Shown: positions 25,430 through 34,752, counted from the stretch's first letter. The stretch is DNA of 64,000 nt from Polynucleobacter sp. AP-Nino-20-G2 (GCF_018688235.1 NZ_CP061313.1:1657130-1721129), one strand, 5' to 3'. The notes: generated by a model from the letters alone, not told the origin. Made by a program: numbers and translations.

Positions 25430-26380
25430 GTGAACGTATTCCGTGGCCCCACCCAGTTTTCTGCAGGACCAGCTTGTGCCTTAACCATCGGTAATTTCGA
25501 TGGCGTGCACAGGGGTCATCACACCCTGCTAAAACAGCTCCAGGATGGTGCCCACGAGCGGGGACTCGTTAGCTGCGTCATGACTTTCGAGCCACACCCC
25601 AAAGAATTCTTTTCCGCAGAGCAAGCCCCTCCCCGGATTCTCAATTTGCGCGACAAACTTGCCGCTTTTGCGGATATTGGAATTGACCGTGTCGTAGTGG
25701 AGCATTTCAATCATGCGTTTGCTCGACTCACACCAGAAGCGTTCGTTTCTGAAATCATCGTGAAACAGCTCAATGCCAAATGGATTTTGATTGGCGATGA
25801 TTTTTGCTATGGCGCGAAACGTGCTGGTGACTTTGCTAGCTTGAAGGCTGCCGGTGAAAAATATGGCTTCGAAGTTTCCAGTATTCATACCGTTTCTGAA
25901 AACGGTGAGCGCATTTCCAGTTCGGCACTTCGCAACGCATTGGCTAATGGCGAAATGGAATTGGCCACCAAATTACTCGGGCGCCCCTATGGCATTTCTG
26001 GTCATGTGATTCATGGACAAAAATTAGGGCGTACCCTGGGTTTCCCAACGCTGAACCTGGCGGTTGCTAATCACCTGCATCATCGCAAGCCCGCCTGCTC
26101 TGGCATCTTCACGGCCCAAGTGTTAGGTCTGGGTGATAAGCCGCTAGCAGCGGTAGCCAGCCTAGGGGTGCGGCCAACAGTTGAGGATGAAGGGCGCGTC
26201 TTACTTGAAACCCATATCTTTGATTACAACGCGGATGTTTACGGAAAAATTATTACCGTCGAACTCTTAGAAAAAATTCGTGACGAGGAAAAGTATTCCG
26301 ACCTCGAAACACTTACCAAGGCGATTGCATCTGATGCAGCGCATGCCAGAAATTATTTCCAGAAAAAAACTTATGTCTGA
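25430..26380 (+). CDS. ribF: bifunctional riboflavin kinase/FAD synthetase
   Basis: Makes FMN from riboflavin and then FAD. The 316-residue protein has the FAD synthetase domain first, with IGNFDGVHRGHHTLL at about residues 22-36 and the ISSSALRNAL motif, then the flavokinase domain with GRTLGFPTLNL and the VASLGVRPTV segment. The GTG at 25430 is chosen because NVFRGP matches the family start and no ATG is available; the ribosome-binding site is weak (GAAAGCGA). It overlaps ileS by eight bases, the classical ribF-ileS-lspA order. Confidence 0.95.
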   Translation: MNVFRGPTQFSAGPACALTIGNFDGVHRGHHTLLKQLQDGAHERGLVSCVMTFEPHPKEFFSAEQAPPRILNLRDKLAAFADIGIDRVVVEHFNHAFARLTPEAFVSEIIVKQLNAKWILIGDDFCYGAKRAGDFASLKAAGEKYGFEVSSIHTVSENGERISSSALRNALANGEMELATKLLGRPYGISGHVIHGQKLGRTLGFPTLNLAVANHLHHRKPACSGIFTAQVLGLGDKPLAAVASLGVRPTVEDEGRVLLETHIFDYNADVYGKIITVELLEKIRDEEKYSDLETLTKAIASDAAHARNYFQKKTYV

Positions 26381-29234
26381 AAAAGAAAACTCCTATCCCG
26401 TCAATTTATTAGAGACATCGTTTCCAATGCGAGGCGACCTACCAAAACGTGAACCTCAATGGGTTGCGCAATGGCAGAAAAATAAACTCTACGAAAAAAT
26501 TCGTGCGGCGCATGCCAACCAGCCAAAATTTATTTTGCATGATGGTCCTCCATATGCGAACGGAGATATTCATATTGGTCATGCGGTAAATAAAATTCTG
26601 AAGGACATGATTGTGAAGTCCCGTTGGCTGATGGGCTTTGACTCCGCTTACGTTCCTGGCTGGGATTGTCATGGTATGCCGATTGAGATTCAGATTGAAA
26701 AGGAGTTTGGCAAAAATCTGCCTACTGCCGAAGTGCAATCTAAGGCGCGTGCCTATGCAAAAGTGCAGGTCGATAAGCAGAAGAAGGACTTTGAGCGTTT
26801 AGGCGTTCTAGGCGACTGGAATAACCCCTACCTCACCATGAACTTTCGTAATGAGGCTGACGAAATCCGCGCACTAGGGAAGATCTGGGAAAAGGGTTAC
26901 GTTTTCCGAGGTCTAAAACCAGTGAACTGGTGTTTTGATTGCGGCTCCGCACTCGCAGAGGCTGAAGTTGAATACCAAGACAAAACCGACCCAACTGTAG
27001 ATGTTGGCTTCGCTTTTGATGATGCGCAACGCCCACAGTTGGCAAAAGTATTTGGTCTAAATGACATTCCAGCAAAACCTGGAATGATTGTGATTTGGAC
27101 GACAACCCCTTGGACCATTCCTGCCAACCAGGCATTGAATGTTCACCCAGAACTCAACTATGCATTGGTTGATACCGGCGACAAGTTGCTGATTCTCGCG
27201 AAAGATCGCGTAGAAACCTGTCTACAAGAATACGGTCTCGAGGGTAAGGTTATTGGCACTTGCCTAGGCAGTCAGTTGGCTAATATTTCTTTCTGGCATC
27301 CACTAGCCCCATTGCACGAGGGCTACAAACGTCTCTCACCGATCTATCCAGCTGAATACGTCACGCTTGATACCGGTACTGGCGTTGTGCACTCAGCACC
27401 GGCTTATGGCGAGGAAGACTTTAAATCCTGCAAAGCAAACAAACTTGCTGACAAAGATATTTTGAACCCGGTCATGGGTAATGGCGTCTATGCATCTTGG
27501 CTCCCACTCTTTGCCAATGAATATATTTGGAAAGCGAATCCCAAGATTGTGGAAGCGATGCGTGAAGCAGGAAGTCTCTTGCGCGATAAAACGTATACCC
27601 ACTCCTACATGCACTGCTGGCGCCATAAGTCGCCCATTATTTATCGCGCTACCTCGCAGTGGTTTGCAAGCATGGATAAGAAGCCATCCGATGGCAAAGC
27701 CAGCTTACGCGAGACCGCATTAGCCGGCATCGAGAACACTGAGTTCTTCCCAGCCTGGGGCAAGCAACGCTTAAACAGCATGATTGCCAATCGCCCTGAC
27801 TGGACTTTGTCGCGTCAGCGCCAATGGGGTGTCCCAATGGCCTTCTTTGTTCATAAGGAAAGTGGTGAGCCGCATCCACGCACTGGCGAACTCTTGGAAG
27901 AAATTGCTCAGCGCGTAGAAAAAGAAGGTATCGAAGCCTGGCAAAAACTTGAGGTCGCTGAATTGCTTGGCGATGAAGCCTCTCAATACGAAAAGAATCG
28001 CGACACCTTGGATGTCTGGTTTGATTCCGGCACAACCCACTGGCACGTCATTCGTGGCTCACATCGCGACGAACTCTATCGCCCAGAATCTGAGAATGCG
28101 GATGGTCGCCTGGCGGACTTGTATCTCGAAGGCTCTGATCAACATCGCGGCTGGTTCCACTCATCACTGTTAACTGGCGCGATGCTCGATGGCAAGCCGC
28201 CATATAAAGCACTGCTCACCCATGGCTTTACCGTAGACGGTCAAGGTCGCAAGATGAGTAAATCTGTTGGCAACGTGATTGCCCCTCAACAAGTTGCGGA
28301 CAAATTAGGTGCCGAGATTATTCGTCTGTGGGTAGCCTCTACTGATTACTCCGGTGAAATGACGATTTCTGATGAGATTCTCAAGCGCGTAGTAGAAAGC
28401 TATCGCCGTATTCGCAATACTTTGCGTTTCTTACTAGCCAACCTCTCCGACTTTGATCCGAGCAAGCACAGCATGCCCGCTAGCGAATGGTTAGAGATTG
28501 ATCGCTATGCCGTAGCACTCGCCAATCAATTGCAAAATGAAGTACAAGCCCACTACCAAGCTTATGAGTTCCAGCCTGCGGTAGTCCGTATGCTGACCTT
28601 CTGCTCAGAAGATTTAGGTGGCTTCTACTTAGATATTCTCAAAGATCGCTTGTACACCAGCGCCCCGGACTCTAAAGAACGTCGTGCGGCGCAAAATGCT
28701 CTTTTCCACATTACGCGCAATCTTTTGAAGTGGTTGGCGCCCTTCCTCTCCTTTACTGCGGAAGAGGCTTGGCTGTCATTCCCACATGGTGCGAATGAGA
28801 AGGCCAAAGAATCCATCTTCATGGAAGAATTTGGCGCCTTCCCAGAAATTGCCCAGGCGACAGAATTACTTGCCAAGTGGAACCGCATTAGAGAGATCCG
28901 CTCTGAAGTAACTAAAGCCATTGAAGTAGAGCGCGAGGCTGGCAATGTCGGCTCATCGCTACAAGCAGAGCTCACTATCAAATTAGGTGATGTCGACTTT
29001 GCAATCTTGCACTCCTTGGAAAATGATCTGCGCTTTGTAACGATTACCTCTAGTGCTAATCTCGAACTCAGCAACGGTGGCCTTGAAGTACTAGTGCGTG
29101 GCAGTCAATACAAGAAGTGCGGTCGTTGCTGGCATCACACTGCGGATGTCGGCTCCAACACTGAACACCCCGAACTATGCGGTCGCTGTATCAGCAATCT
29201 CTTTGGTAGCGGTGAAAGTCGCTTGTTTGCGTAA
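26373..29234 (+). CDS. ileS: isoleucine-tRNA ligase
   Basis: Class I synthetase charging tRNA-Ile, 953 residues. The HIGH box lies in PPYANGDIHIGHAVNKILKD, the editing domain holds TTPWTIPANQAL, the KMSKS loop is GRKMSKSVGN, and the C-terminal zinc site is formed by KCGRCWHH and ELCGRCISNL. This is the bacterial type I enzyme with C-terminal zinc finger, normally sensitive to mupirocin. I choose ATG at 26373, inside the end of ribF, because the sequence before it in this frame is unrelated ribF shadow. It is followed 12 bases later by lspA. Confidence 0.97.
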   Translation: MSEKENSYPVNLLETSFPMRGDLPKREPQWVAQWQKNKLYEKIRAAHANQPKFILHDGPPYANGDIHIGHAVNKILKDMIVKSRWLMGFDSAYVPGWDCHGMPIEIQIEKEFGKNLPTAEVQSKARAYAKVQVDKQKKDFERLGVLGDWNNPYLTMNFRNEADEIRALGKIWEKGYVFRGLKPVNWCFDCGSALAEAEVEYQDKTDPTVDVGFAFDDAQRPQLAKVFGLNDIPAKPGMIVIWTTTPWTIPANQALNVHPELNYALVDTGDKLLILAKDRVETCLQEYGLEGKVIGTCLGSQLANISFWHPLAPLHEGYKRLSPIYPAEYVTLDTGTGVVHSAPAYGEEDFKSCKANKLADKDILNPVMGNGVYASWLPLFANEYIWKANPKIVEAMREAGSLLRDKTYTHSYMHCWRHKSPIIYRATSQWFASMDKKPSDGKASLRETALAGIENTEFFPAWGKQRLNSMIANRPDWTLSRQRQWGVPMAFFVHKESGEPHPRTGELLEEIAQRVEKEGIEAWQKLEVAELLGDEASQYEKNRDTLDVWFDSGTTHWHVIRGSHRDELYRPESENADGRLADLYLEGSDQHRGWFHSSLLTGAMLDGKPPYKALLTHGFTVDGQGRKMSKSVGNVIAPQQVADKLGAEIIRLWVASTDYSGEMTISDEILKRVVESYRRIRNTLRFLLANLSDFDPSKHSMPASEWLEIDRYAVALANQLQNEVQAHYQAYEFQPAVVRMLTFCSEDLGGFYLDILKDRLYTSAPDSKERRAAQNALFHITRNLLKWLAPFLSFTAEEAWLSFPHGANEKAKESIFMEEFGAFPEIAQATELLAKWNRIREIRSEVTKAIEVEREAGNVGSSLQAELTIKLGDVDFAILHSLENDLRFVTITSSANLELSNGGLEVLVRGSQYKKCGRCWHHTADVGSNTEHPELCGRCISNLFGSGESRLFA

Positions 29235-29246
29235 GCGCTTATTCAG

Positions 29247-29741
29247 ATGACCATGAACCTATCCTTTCTTCGTTGTCTAGCGATTGCAGTGATCACGCTA
29301 TTACTAGACCAACTGAGCAAATGGTCGGCACTCAGCAATCTTCAAATAGGCATTCCCGAGGAAATATTGCCGTTTTTAAACTGGCTCTTGCTCTTTAACC
29401 CAGGGGCGGCATTTTCGTTCTTAGCCCAAGGCTCTGGATGGCAGCGCTGGTTCTTTACAGCCCTGGGCTTAGCTGCCTCTACTTATATCTTTTGGCTGCT
29501 ACGCAGAAGTCAGGGCGACAAGATGCTTTGCTGGGCTCTGAGCTTGATCTTGGGTGGCGCATTAGGCAACGTCCTTGATCGCATCATGTATGGCGCTGTA
29601 GTCGACTTTATCGATCTGCATTACGCTAACTGGCATTGGCCTGCCTTCAATATTGCCGATAGCGCTATTTGTATTGGTGCTGCTCTCATTATTTGGGGCG
29701 AGCTGCGCAAGTCATTTGGCAAATCATCCCAACCCCTTTAA
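29247..29741 (+). CDS. lspA: lipoprotein signal peptidase
   Basis: Signal peptidase II, an aspartic protease of the inner membrane that cleaves prolipoproteins after diacylglyceryl transfer. The 164-residue protein has four predicted membrane helices, the conserved LLDQLSKW near residues 19-26, the FNPGAAFSFLA loop, and the two catalytic aspartates in VVDFIDLHY and FNIADSAICIG. Two in-frame ATGs (29247 and 29253) are possible starts. It belongs to the ribF-ileS-lspA-coaBC-dut run. Confidence 0.96.
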   Translation: MTMNLSFLRCLAIAVITLLLDQLSKWSALSNLQIGIPEEILPFLNWLLLFNPGAAFSFLAQGSGWQRWFFTALGLAASTYIFWLLRRSQGDKMLCWALSLILGGALGNVLDRIMYGAVVDFIDLHYANWHWPAFNIADSAICIGAALIIWGELRKSFGKSSQPL

Positions 29742-29750
29742 GCTGACGTC

Positions 29751-30962
29751 ATGCAATCACTTTTGAACAAGAAAATCGTTCTCGGCATCTCCGGCGGAAT
29801 AGCGGCATACAAGTCTGCGGAATTAGCCCGCCTACTGATGCAAGAAGGTGCCAGCGTTCAAGTGGTCATGACAGAAGCCGCGCAGCAATTTGTCACCCCC
29901 GTAACAATGCAAGCTCTCACTGGCAATCCGGTCTATATCAGCCAATGGGATAGCAGCATTGCTAACAATATGGCGCATATTGAGCTGTCACGAGCCGCCG
30001 ATGCTATTTTGATTGCACCTGCCAGCGCTGATCTCATGGCAAAGCTTTCTCTAGGCCTAGCCGATGATTTACTCACTACACTTTGCCTTGCTAGAGACTG
30101 CCCGCTCCTATTGGCGCCTGCGATGAATAAGCAAATGTGGGAACATGCGGCGACTCAAAGAAGTGTGCAGCGCCTGGTTGAAGATAAAGTTACGCTACTT
30201 GGGCCTGCTAGCGGATTCCAGGCTTGCGGTGAAGTGGGCCTAGGTCGCATGCTCGAGCCAGCAGAAATTACCGAACAACTGATTGCCTTCTTTCAGAAGA
30301 AGCCACTCATCGGCAAACGCGTACTAATTACAGCCGGCCCCACTTTTGAGGCTATTGATCCCGTACGTGGCATTACCAATCGCAGCTCAGGAAAAATGGG
30401 TTTTGCAATTGCGCGTGCAGCAGTTGAGGCTGGCGCAGATGTTCACTTAATTGCAGGCCCTTGCGACTTCACAACACCACTAGAGGTCACAGGAAAAATT
30501 ACCCGCACGAATGTCGTTAGCGCCAAAGAAATGCATGCGGCCACAATGCAATCGATTGATTGCGATATCTTTTTTGCGGTTGCCGCAGTTGCTGACTGGG
30601 GTATCGCTAAACCCGCAAAGGAAAAGATCAAGCGCCAAGGCAAACAAGCGCCCAATCTAGAATTTATCGCCAATCCTGATATCCTTGCCGACGTAGCAAA
30701 GTCTGTCAAAACCAAATCCGGTAAGCCACGCCCATATTGCGTTGGCTTTGCAGCCGAGTCTACTGATCTGCAAACGCATGCGAATGAGAAACGCAAGCGT
30801 AAAGGGATTCCAATGATTGTTGGCAATATTGGCCCTGATACTTTTGGCAGCGATCTCAACCAACTGCTCATTATTGATGAAAGCGGTAGCAAGAAAATCG
30901 CTAAGGCAGAAAAGCTGCAGCTCGCACGCCAACTCGTTCAGTTGGTCGCCAAGAAAATCTAA
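29751..30962 (+). CDS. coaBC: bifunctional phosphopantothenoylcysteine decarboxylase/phosphopantothenate-cysteine ligase
   Basis: Coenzyme A synthesis enzyme with two fused activities, 403 residues. The N-terminal CoaC flavoprotein domain has GISGGIAAYKSAELARLL, MAHIELSRAADAILIAPASA and the substrate-binding APAMNKQMW. The C-terminal CoaB domain begins VLITAGPTFEAIDPVRGITN near residue 193 and holds the dimer-interface and CTP-binding SSGKMGFAIA and FAVAAVADW segments. Starts ten bases after the lspA stop. It pairs logically with panB in the same window (pantoate supply). Confidence 0.96.
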   Translation: MQSLLNKKIVLGISGGIAAYKSAELARLLMQEGASVQVVMTEAAQQFVTPVTMQALTGNPVYISQWDSSIANNMAHIELSRAADAILIAPASADLMAKLSLGLADDLLTTLCLARDCPLLLAPAMNKQMWEHAATQRSVQRLVEDKVTLLGPASGFQACGEVGLGRMLEPAEITEQLIAFFQKKPLIGKRVLITAGPTFEAIDPVRGITNRSSGKMGFAIARAAVEAGADVHLIAGPCDFTTPLEVTGKITRTNVVSAKEMHAATMQSIDCDIFFAVAAVADWGIAKPAKEKIKRQGKQAPNLEFIANPDILADVAKSVKTKSGKPRPYCVGFAAESTDLQTHANEKRKRKGIPMIVGNIGPDTFGSDLNQLLIIDESGSKKIAKAEKLQLARQLVQLVAKKI

Positions 30963-31013
30963 TTTCATTTTCGCCTCAATTCAAATTCTATTTATCTAGC
31001 TTTAGGAAATTCC

Positions 31014-31463
31014 ATGCAAGAACTTCAAGTCAAAATTCTCGATGAACGTATGCGCGATCAGCTTCCAAGCTATGGCACACCCGGTAGTGCTGGCCTAGAC
31101 TTACGCGCCTGTATCGATGAGGCGATTGAGATTGCACCGGGTCAAACAGTACTGGTACCGACCGGCCTAGCTATTTATGTTGAAGATCCACGTTATGCCG
31201 CCTTTATTCTTCCGCGTTCAGGCCTAGGCCATAAACACGGCATTGTGCTTGGGAACCTCGTAGGACTGATAGATTCGGATTACCAAGGACAACTGATGGT
31301 GAGTACCTGGAATCGTGGCGCAACAGCCTTCAAACTCGAGCCCATGGAACGTTTAGCTCAGCTAGTGGTTATGCCGGTTCAACAGGTAGAGCTCAAAGTA
31401 GTTGAAGAATTTACTGAGAGTAGTCGCGGAGCAGGCGGGTTTGGAAGCACAGGCCGCGGTTAA
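31014..31463 (+). CDS. dut: deoxyuridine 5'-triphosphate nucleotidohydrolase
   Basis: Homotrimeric dUTPase, splitting dUTP to dUMP and pyrophosphate, keeping uracil out of DNA and feeding dTMP synthesis. All five motifs are visible in the 149 residues: PGSAGLDLRA, PRSGLGHKHG, GLIDSDYQGQL, ERLAQLV and the C-terminal RGAGGFGSTG arm. ATG at 31014 is preceded by AGGAAA five bases upstream. The coaBC-dut neighbour pair is widespread in proteobacteria. Followed by a strong terminator. Confidence 0.97.
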   Translation: MQELQVKILDERMRDQLPSYGTPGSAGLDLRACIDEAIEIAPGQTVLVPTGLAIYVEDPRYAAFILPRSGLGHKHGIVLGNLVGLIDSDYQGQLMVSTWNRGATAFKLEPMERLAQLVVMPVQQVELKVVEEFTESSRGAGGFGSTGRG

Positions 31464-31489
31464 TTCAAACAGCAATCACTGAGACCCAA

Positions 31490-31521
31490 TTAAAAAAACC
31501 ACCCGAGGGTGGTTTTTTTAA
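31490..31521. terminator. bidirectional terminator between dut and clpA
   Basis: TTAAAAAAACCACC (from 31490) pairs with GGTGGTTTTTTTAA (to 31521) around a CGAG loop. The runs of A and T serve both the dut and the opposite clpA transcript. Confidence 0.92.
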
Positions 31522-31561
31522 TTTCTACCAATACTTTGCCACTCATTCTGATTGAAGAAGG

Positions 31562-33868
31562 TCAGATTTCCTCAACTGGCGCCACATCAGCTTTAGGTGT
31601 TTTACCCGCGACAACCGGGGCATCAAACTCTAAATGTACTTTGCCTTCTGCGTCAATATCGACTGCAACGTGACCACCTTGCGCCAATCTACCGAATAGC
31701 AACTCATCAGCCAAGGCCTTACGAACCGTATCCTGAATAATTCGCTGCATCGGTCTTGCTCCCATTAAAGGATCAAAACCATGCTTGGCCAAGTGCGCGC
31801 GTAATGCAGGACTGAATGTCGCATCTACCTTCTTCTCATGTAACTGCTCTTCCAATTGCATTAAGAATTTATCAACAACACGCATGATGATAGTTTCATC
31901 GAGCGCCTTGAAGGAGACGATCGCATCCAAACGATTGCGGAACTCTGGGGTAAAGAATTTCTTAATATCCGCCATCTCATCACCAGACTCACGAGCATTG
32001 GTAAAGCCAATGGTGGACTTCTGCATTGCTTCAGCACCAGCATTGGTGGTCATGATGATGATGACATTACGGAAATCCGTCTTGCGCCCATTGTTATCTG
32101 TCAGCGTACCGTGATCCATCACCTGCAACAGAATATTGAAAATGTCTGGGTGGGCTTTTTCAATTTCATCAAGCAGGAGCACGCAATGCGGCTTCTTATT
32201 CACAGCCTCAGTAAGCAGGCCACCTTGATCAAAGCCTACATATCCAGGAGGCGCGCCAATCAAACGGCTGACAGCATGGCGCTCCATGTATTCAGACATA
32301 TCGAAACGAAGAAGCTCAATGCCGAGGATATAAGCAAGCTGTTTAGCAACCTCAGTCTTACCAACACCCGTAGGGCCTGAGAACAAGAATGAGCCAATTG
32401 GCCTATCGATCTTGCCCAAGCCGGCACGGGTCATCTTGATAGCGCTCGCTAACGCCTCGATCGCAGGATCTTGACCAAATACCACGCTCTTAATATCGCG
32501 ATCCAAGGTTTGTAACTTGCTACGGTCATCCACAGTCACAGACTGTGGCGGTATGCGTGCGATCTTAGCAACGATTTCTTCAATCTCAGGACGACCAATG
32601 GTTTTCTTCTGTTTTGACTTTGGCAAGATGCGCTGAGCGGCACCAGCCTCATCAATCACATCAATCGCCTTATCCGGCAAATGGCGATCATTGATGTAGC
32701 GTGAAGACAATTCAGCAGCAGCAACCAAAGCAGCAGCAGCATACTTCACGCTGTGATGCTCTTCAAAGCGAGACTTCAAACCACGCAAGATTTGCACTGT
32801 CTGATCGACAGTTGGCTCAACTACATCAACTTTCTGGAAGCGACGTGAGAGTGCGGCATCTTTTTCGAAAATGCCCCGGTACTCAGTAAAGGTAGTTGCG
32901 CCAATACATTTAAGCTGGCCATTAGACAGCGCTGGTTTTAGCAGATTGCTTGCATCAAGCGTTCCACCAGAAGCGGCACCCGCTCCAATCAGAGTGTGAA
33001 TCTCATCAATAAATAAAACGCCATGAGCACTATCTTTTAATGACTTCAGAACGCTTTTTAGACGCTGCTCGAAATCACCGCGATATTTAGTGCCAGCCAA
33101 TAGCGCACCCATGTCTAATGAATAAACAGTGGCATCTGCCAAAATTTCTGGGACGTCACCCTTCACAATGCGCCAGGCAAGACCTTCGGCAATGGCGGTT
33201 TTACCAACTCCCGCCTCACCCACCAATAGCGGATTATTTTTGCGGCGACGGCATAGCACTTGAATAACCCGCTCCACTTCGCTTTCGCGCCCGATGAGCG
33301 GATCAATCTTGCCTTGCTTGGCCAAGAGATTCAGATTCTGGGTGTACTGCTCAAGCGGACTCTCTTTGCCACCTGACGATGCATCTTCGGACTCTTGTGC
33401 AGACTCAGCTGGCTTTACATGCTCAGTCTGATCCTTGCGAACACCATGACTAATAAAGTTCACTACATCCAAACGAGTTACGCCCTGCTGCTGCAAGAAA
33501 TACACCGCATGCGAATCTTTTTCACCGAAGATAGCAACGAGCACATTCGCGCCCGTGACTTCCTTCTTGCCATTCGATGTTGACTGCACGTGCATGATTG
33601 CGCGCTGAATCACACGCTGGAAACCCAGAGTAGGCTGAGTATCTACCTCATCATTTCCAGGGACAACGGGGGTGTTGTCATTAATAAAATTTTTCAGTTG
33701 CGCACGTAGCTCAGCAATATTGACCGCGCAAGCCTTTAAGACCTCAACCGCGGTTGCGTTATCCAATAAGGCGGCAAGTAAATGCTCAACCGTAATGAAC
33801 TCATGTCTTGAGGCTCTCGCGTCAACAAATGCCATGTGCAAACTGACTTCTAGTTCTTGGGCAATCAT
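31562..33868 (-). CDS. clpA: ATP-dependent Clp protease ATP-binding subunit ClpA
   Basis: Hexameric AAA+ unfoldase that feeds substrates to the ClpP peptidase; 768 residues, the usual ClpA size. It has an N-terminal double Clp-repeat domain that binds ClpS, a first AAA+ module with GEAGVGKTAIAEGLA and SLDMGALLAGTKYRGDFE, and a second with GPTGVGKTEVAKQLA and LLLDEIEKAHPDI. No ClpB-type middle coiled coil is present. The ATG at 33868 has a strong GGAGG ribosome-binding site, located inside the end of clpS, and the two genes overlap by four bases (ATGA). The reading frame extends six codons upstream but that lacks support. Confidence 0.97.
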   Translation of the reverse strand: MIAQELEVSLHMAFVDARASRHEFITVEHLLAALLDNATAVEVLKACAVNIAELRAQLKNFINDNTPVVPGNDEVDTQPTLGFQRVIQRAIMHVQSTSNGKKEVTGANVLVAIFGEKDSHAVYFLQQQGVTRLDVVNFISHGVRKDQTEHVKPAESAQESEDASSGGKESPLEQYTQNLNLLAKQGKIDPLIGRESEVERVIQVLCRRRKNNPLLVGEAGVGKTAIAEGLAWRIVKGDVPEILADATVYSLDMGALLAGTKYRGDFEQRLKSVLKSLKDSAHGVLFIDEIHTLIGAGAASGGTLDASNLLKPALSNGQLKCIGATTFTEYRGIFEKDAALSRRFQKVDVVEPTVDQTVQILRGLKSRFEEHHSVKYAAAALVAAAELSSRYINDRHLPDKAIDVIDEAGAAQRILPKSKQKKTIGRPEIEEIVAKIARIPPQSVTVDDRSKLQTLDRDIKSVVFGQDPAIEALASAIKMTRAGLGKIDRPIGSFLFSGPTGVGKTEVAKQLAYILGIELLRFDMSEYMERHAVSRLIGAPPGYVGFDQGGLLTEAVNKKPHCVLLLDEIEKAHPDIFNILLQVMDHGTLTDNNGRKTDFRNVIIIMTTNAGAEAMQKSTIGFTNARESGDEMADIKKFFTPEFRNRLDAIVSFKALDETIIMRVVDKFLMQLEEQLHEKKVDATFSPALRAHLAKHGFDPLMGARPMQRIIQDTVRKALADELLFGRLAQGGHVAVDIDAEGKVHLEFDAPVVAGKTPKADVAPVEEI

Positions 33869-34212
33869 GCTTCCTCCATAGTGCACTGTAGTGGGTGACC
33901 CGCTTCGCGGGAAAGCTCTATAACCTGATGCACTTTTGTTGCCGCAACATCTCTGGTAAATACACCACAGATGCCTTTGCCAACTAAATGAACCTGCAAC
34001 ATGATCCGTGTAGCTGTCTCATGGTCCTTATTAAAATACTCCTGAATTACCATCACCACAAATTCCATTGGCGTGTAATCGTCATTCAATAGTAAAACTT
34101 TATACATCGAAGGTGCCTTTACCTTCTCGGCCTGCTTTTCGAGAAGAATGGTGTCTTCAATATGGGGGTTATTTGGGTTACCAACCGCTGGATTTTTCGT
34201 TGTACGACTCAT
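33865..34212 (-). CDS. clpS: ATP-dependent Clp protease adaptor ClpS
   Basis: Adaptor that delivers N-degron substrates to ClpAP; 115 residues. The core KVLLLNDDYTPMEFVVMVIQEYF and the VGKGICGVFTRDVAATKV stretch carry the residues forming the N-degron pocket (Asn-Asp-Asp, Met). ATG at 34212 (MSRTTKNP) is chosen; upstream in-frame codons are not conserved. TAGAAT ends seven bases before this ATG and no Shine-Dalgarno site is seen. Translationally coupled to clpA. Confidence 0.96.
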   Translation of the reverse strand: MSRTTKNPAVGNPNNPHIEDTILLEKQAEKVKAPSMYKVLLLNDDYTPMEFVVMVIQEYFNKDHETATRIMLQVHLVGKGICGVFTRDVAATKVHQVIELSREAGHPLQCTMEEA

Positions 34213-34219
34213 GAGAAAC

Positions 34220-34225
34220 ATTCTA
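34220..34225 (-). promoter_or_regulatory. -10 candidate for clpS-clpA
   Basis: TAGAAT on the minus strand (34225-34220), seven bases before the clpS ATG, predicting a start one base upstream of the ATG. No convincing -35 box. Confidence 0.35.
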
Positions 34226-34351
34226 AACACAGATATAAAAACTTGGATCTTGAGGGCCTTGTTGCAAAAAACCATCAAGAAAGCTTGATTTACACCATAT
34301 TGGGGCATTTTTCGATAAAAAAAGGGGTCTTTACCGATAACTATCTACCCT

Positions 34352-34397
34352 CTACCCCTTGACACCCCACCATAAAGGGCAAACAATCAGGGGGTAG
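34352..34397 (+). promoter_or_regulatory. cold-shock gene promoter framed by an inverted repeat
   Basis: TTGACA (34359-34364), a 17-base spacer and AACAAT (34382-34387) form a promoter with a consensus -35 box. The left arm CTACCCC (34352-34358) abuts the -35 box, and its perfect inverted copy GGGGTAG (34391-34397) covers the expected start site near 34394. The leader to the ATG would be about 104 bases, typical for cold-shock genes. The wider gap 34213-34497 holds no other gene. Confidence 0.5.
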
Positions 34398-34497
34398 GCT
34401 TTATTTGAAGTCCTATTTAGGCGTGTTGTAGAGCGAGACTGATTAAAAAGTATTCACCCTCATCACGGTTGTTTTAAGTTTATGTAATGGAGTTCGC

Positions 34498-34701
34498 ATG
34501 GCGACCGGAATTGTTAAGTGGTTCAATGATGCAAAAGGTTTTGGCTTTATCAAACCTGATGATGGTGAAGAAGAGTTGTTCGCGCATTTCAGCGCGATCA
34601 CAATGCCTGGGTTCAAAACCCTCAAGGAAAACCAAAAGGTAACGTTTGATATTACCCAAGGTCCTAAAGGCAAACAAGCTACCAATATCCAAGCAGCTTA
34701 A
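34498..34701 (+). CDS. cold-shock protein (CspA family)
   Basis: Single cold-shock domain protein of 67 residues that binds single-stranded RNA and DNA, usually as an RNA chaperone. The RNP1 motif KGFGFI and RNP2 motif LFAHF are present, with the family start ATGIVKWFNDAKGFGFI. ATG at 34498 follows GGAG at a good distance. It stands alone between a long leader and its own terminator. Whether it is cold-induced or constitutive cannot be told; the long leader favours post-transcriptional control. Csp paralogues are numerous, so no specific symbol is given. Confidence 0.96.
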   Translation: MATGIVKWFNDAKGFGFIKPDDGEEELFAHFSAITMPGFKTLKENQKVTFDITQGPKGKQATNIQAA

Positions 34702-34720
34702 TCTGCTTTAGATCATTATT

Positions 34721-34752
34721 AAAAACCCAGGACTTGTTCCTGGGTTTTTTTT
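34721..34752 (+). terminator. intrinsic terminator after the cold-shock gene
   Basis: AAAAACCCAGGA (34721-34732) pairs with TCCTGGGTTTTT (from 34738) around CTTGT, followed by a run of eight T. Confidence 0.92.

Noticed and set aside
34230..34340. CCCCAATAT on the minus strand upstream of clpS as a sigma-32 promoter
   Set aside because: The element has an extra base compared with CCCCATNT and there is no CTTGAA at the needed distance.
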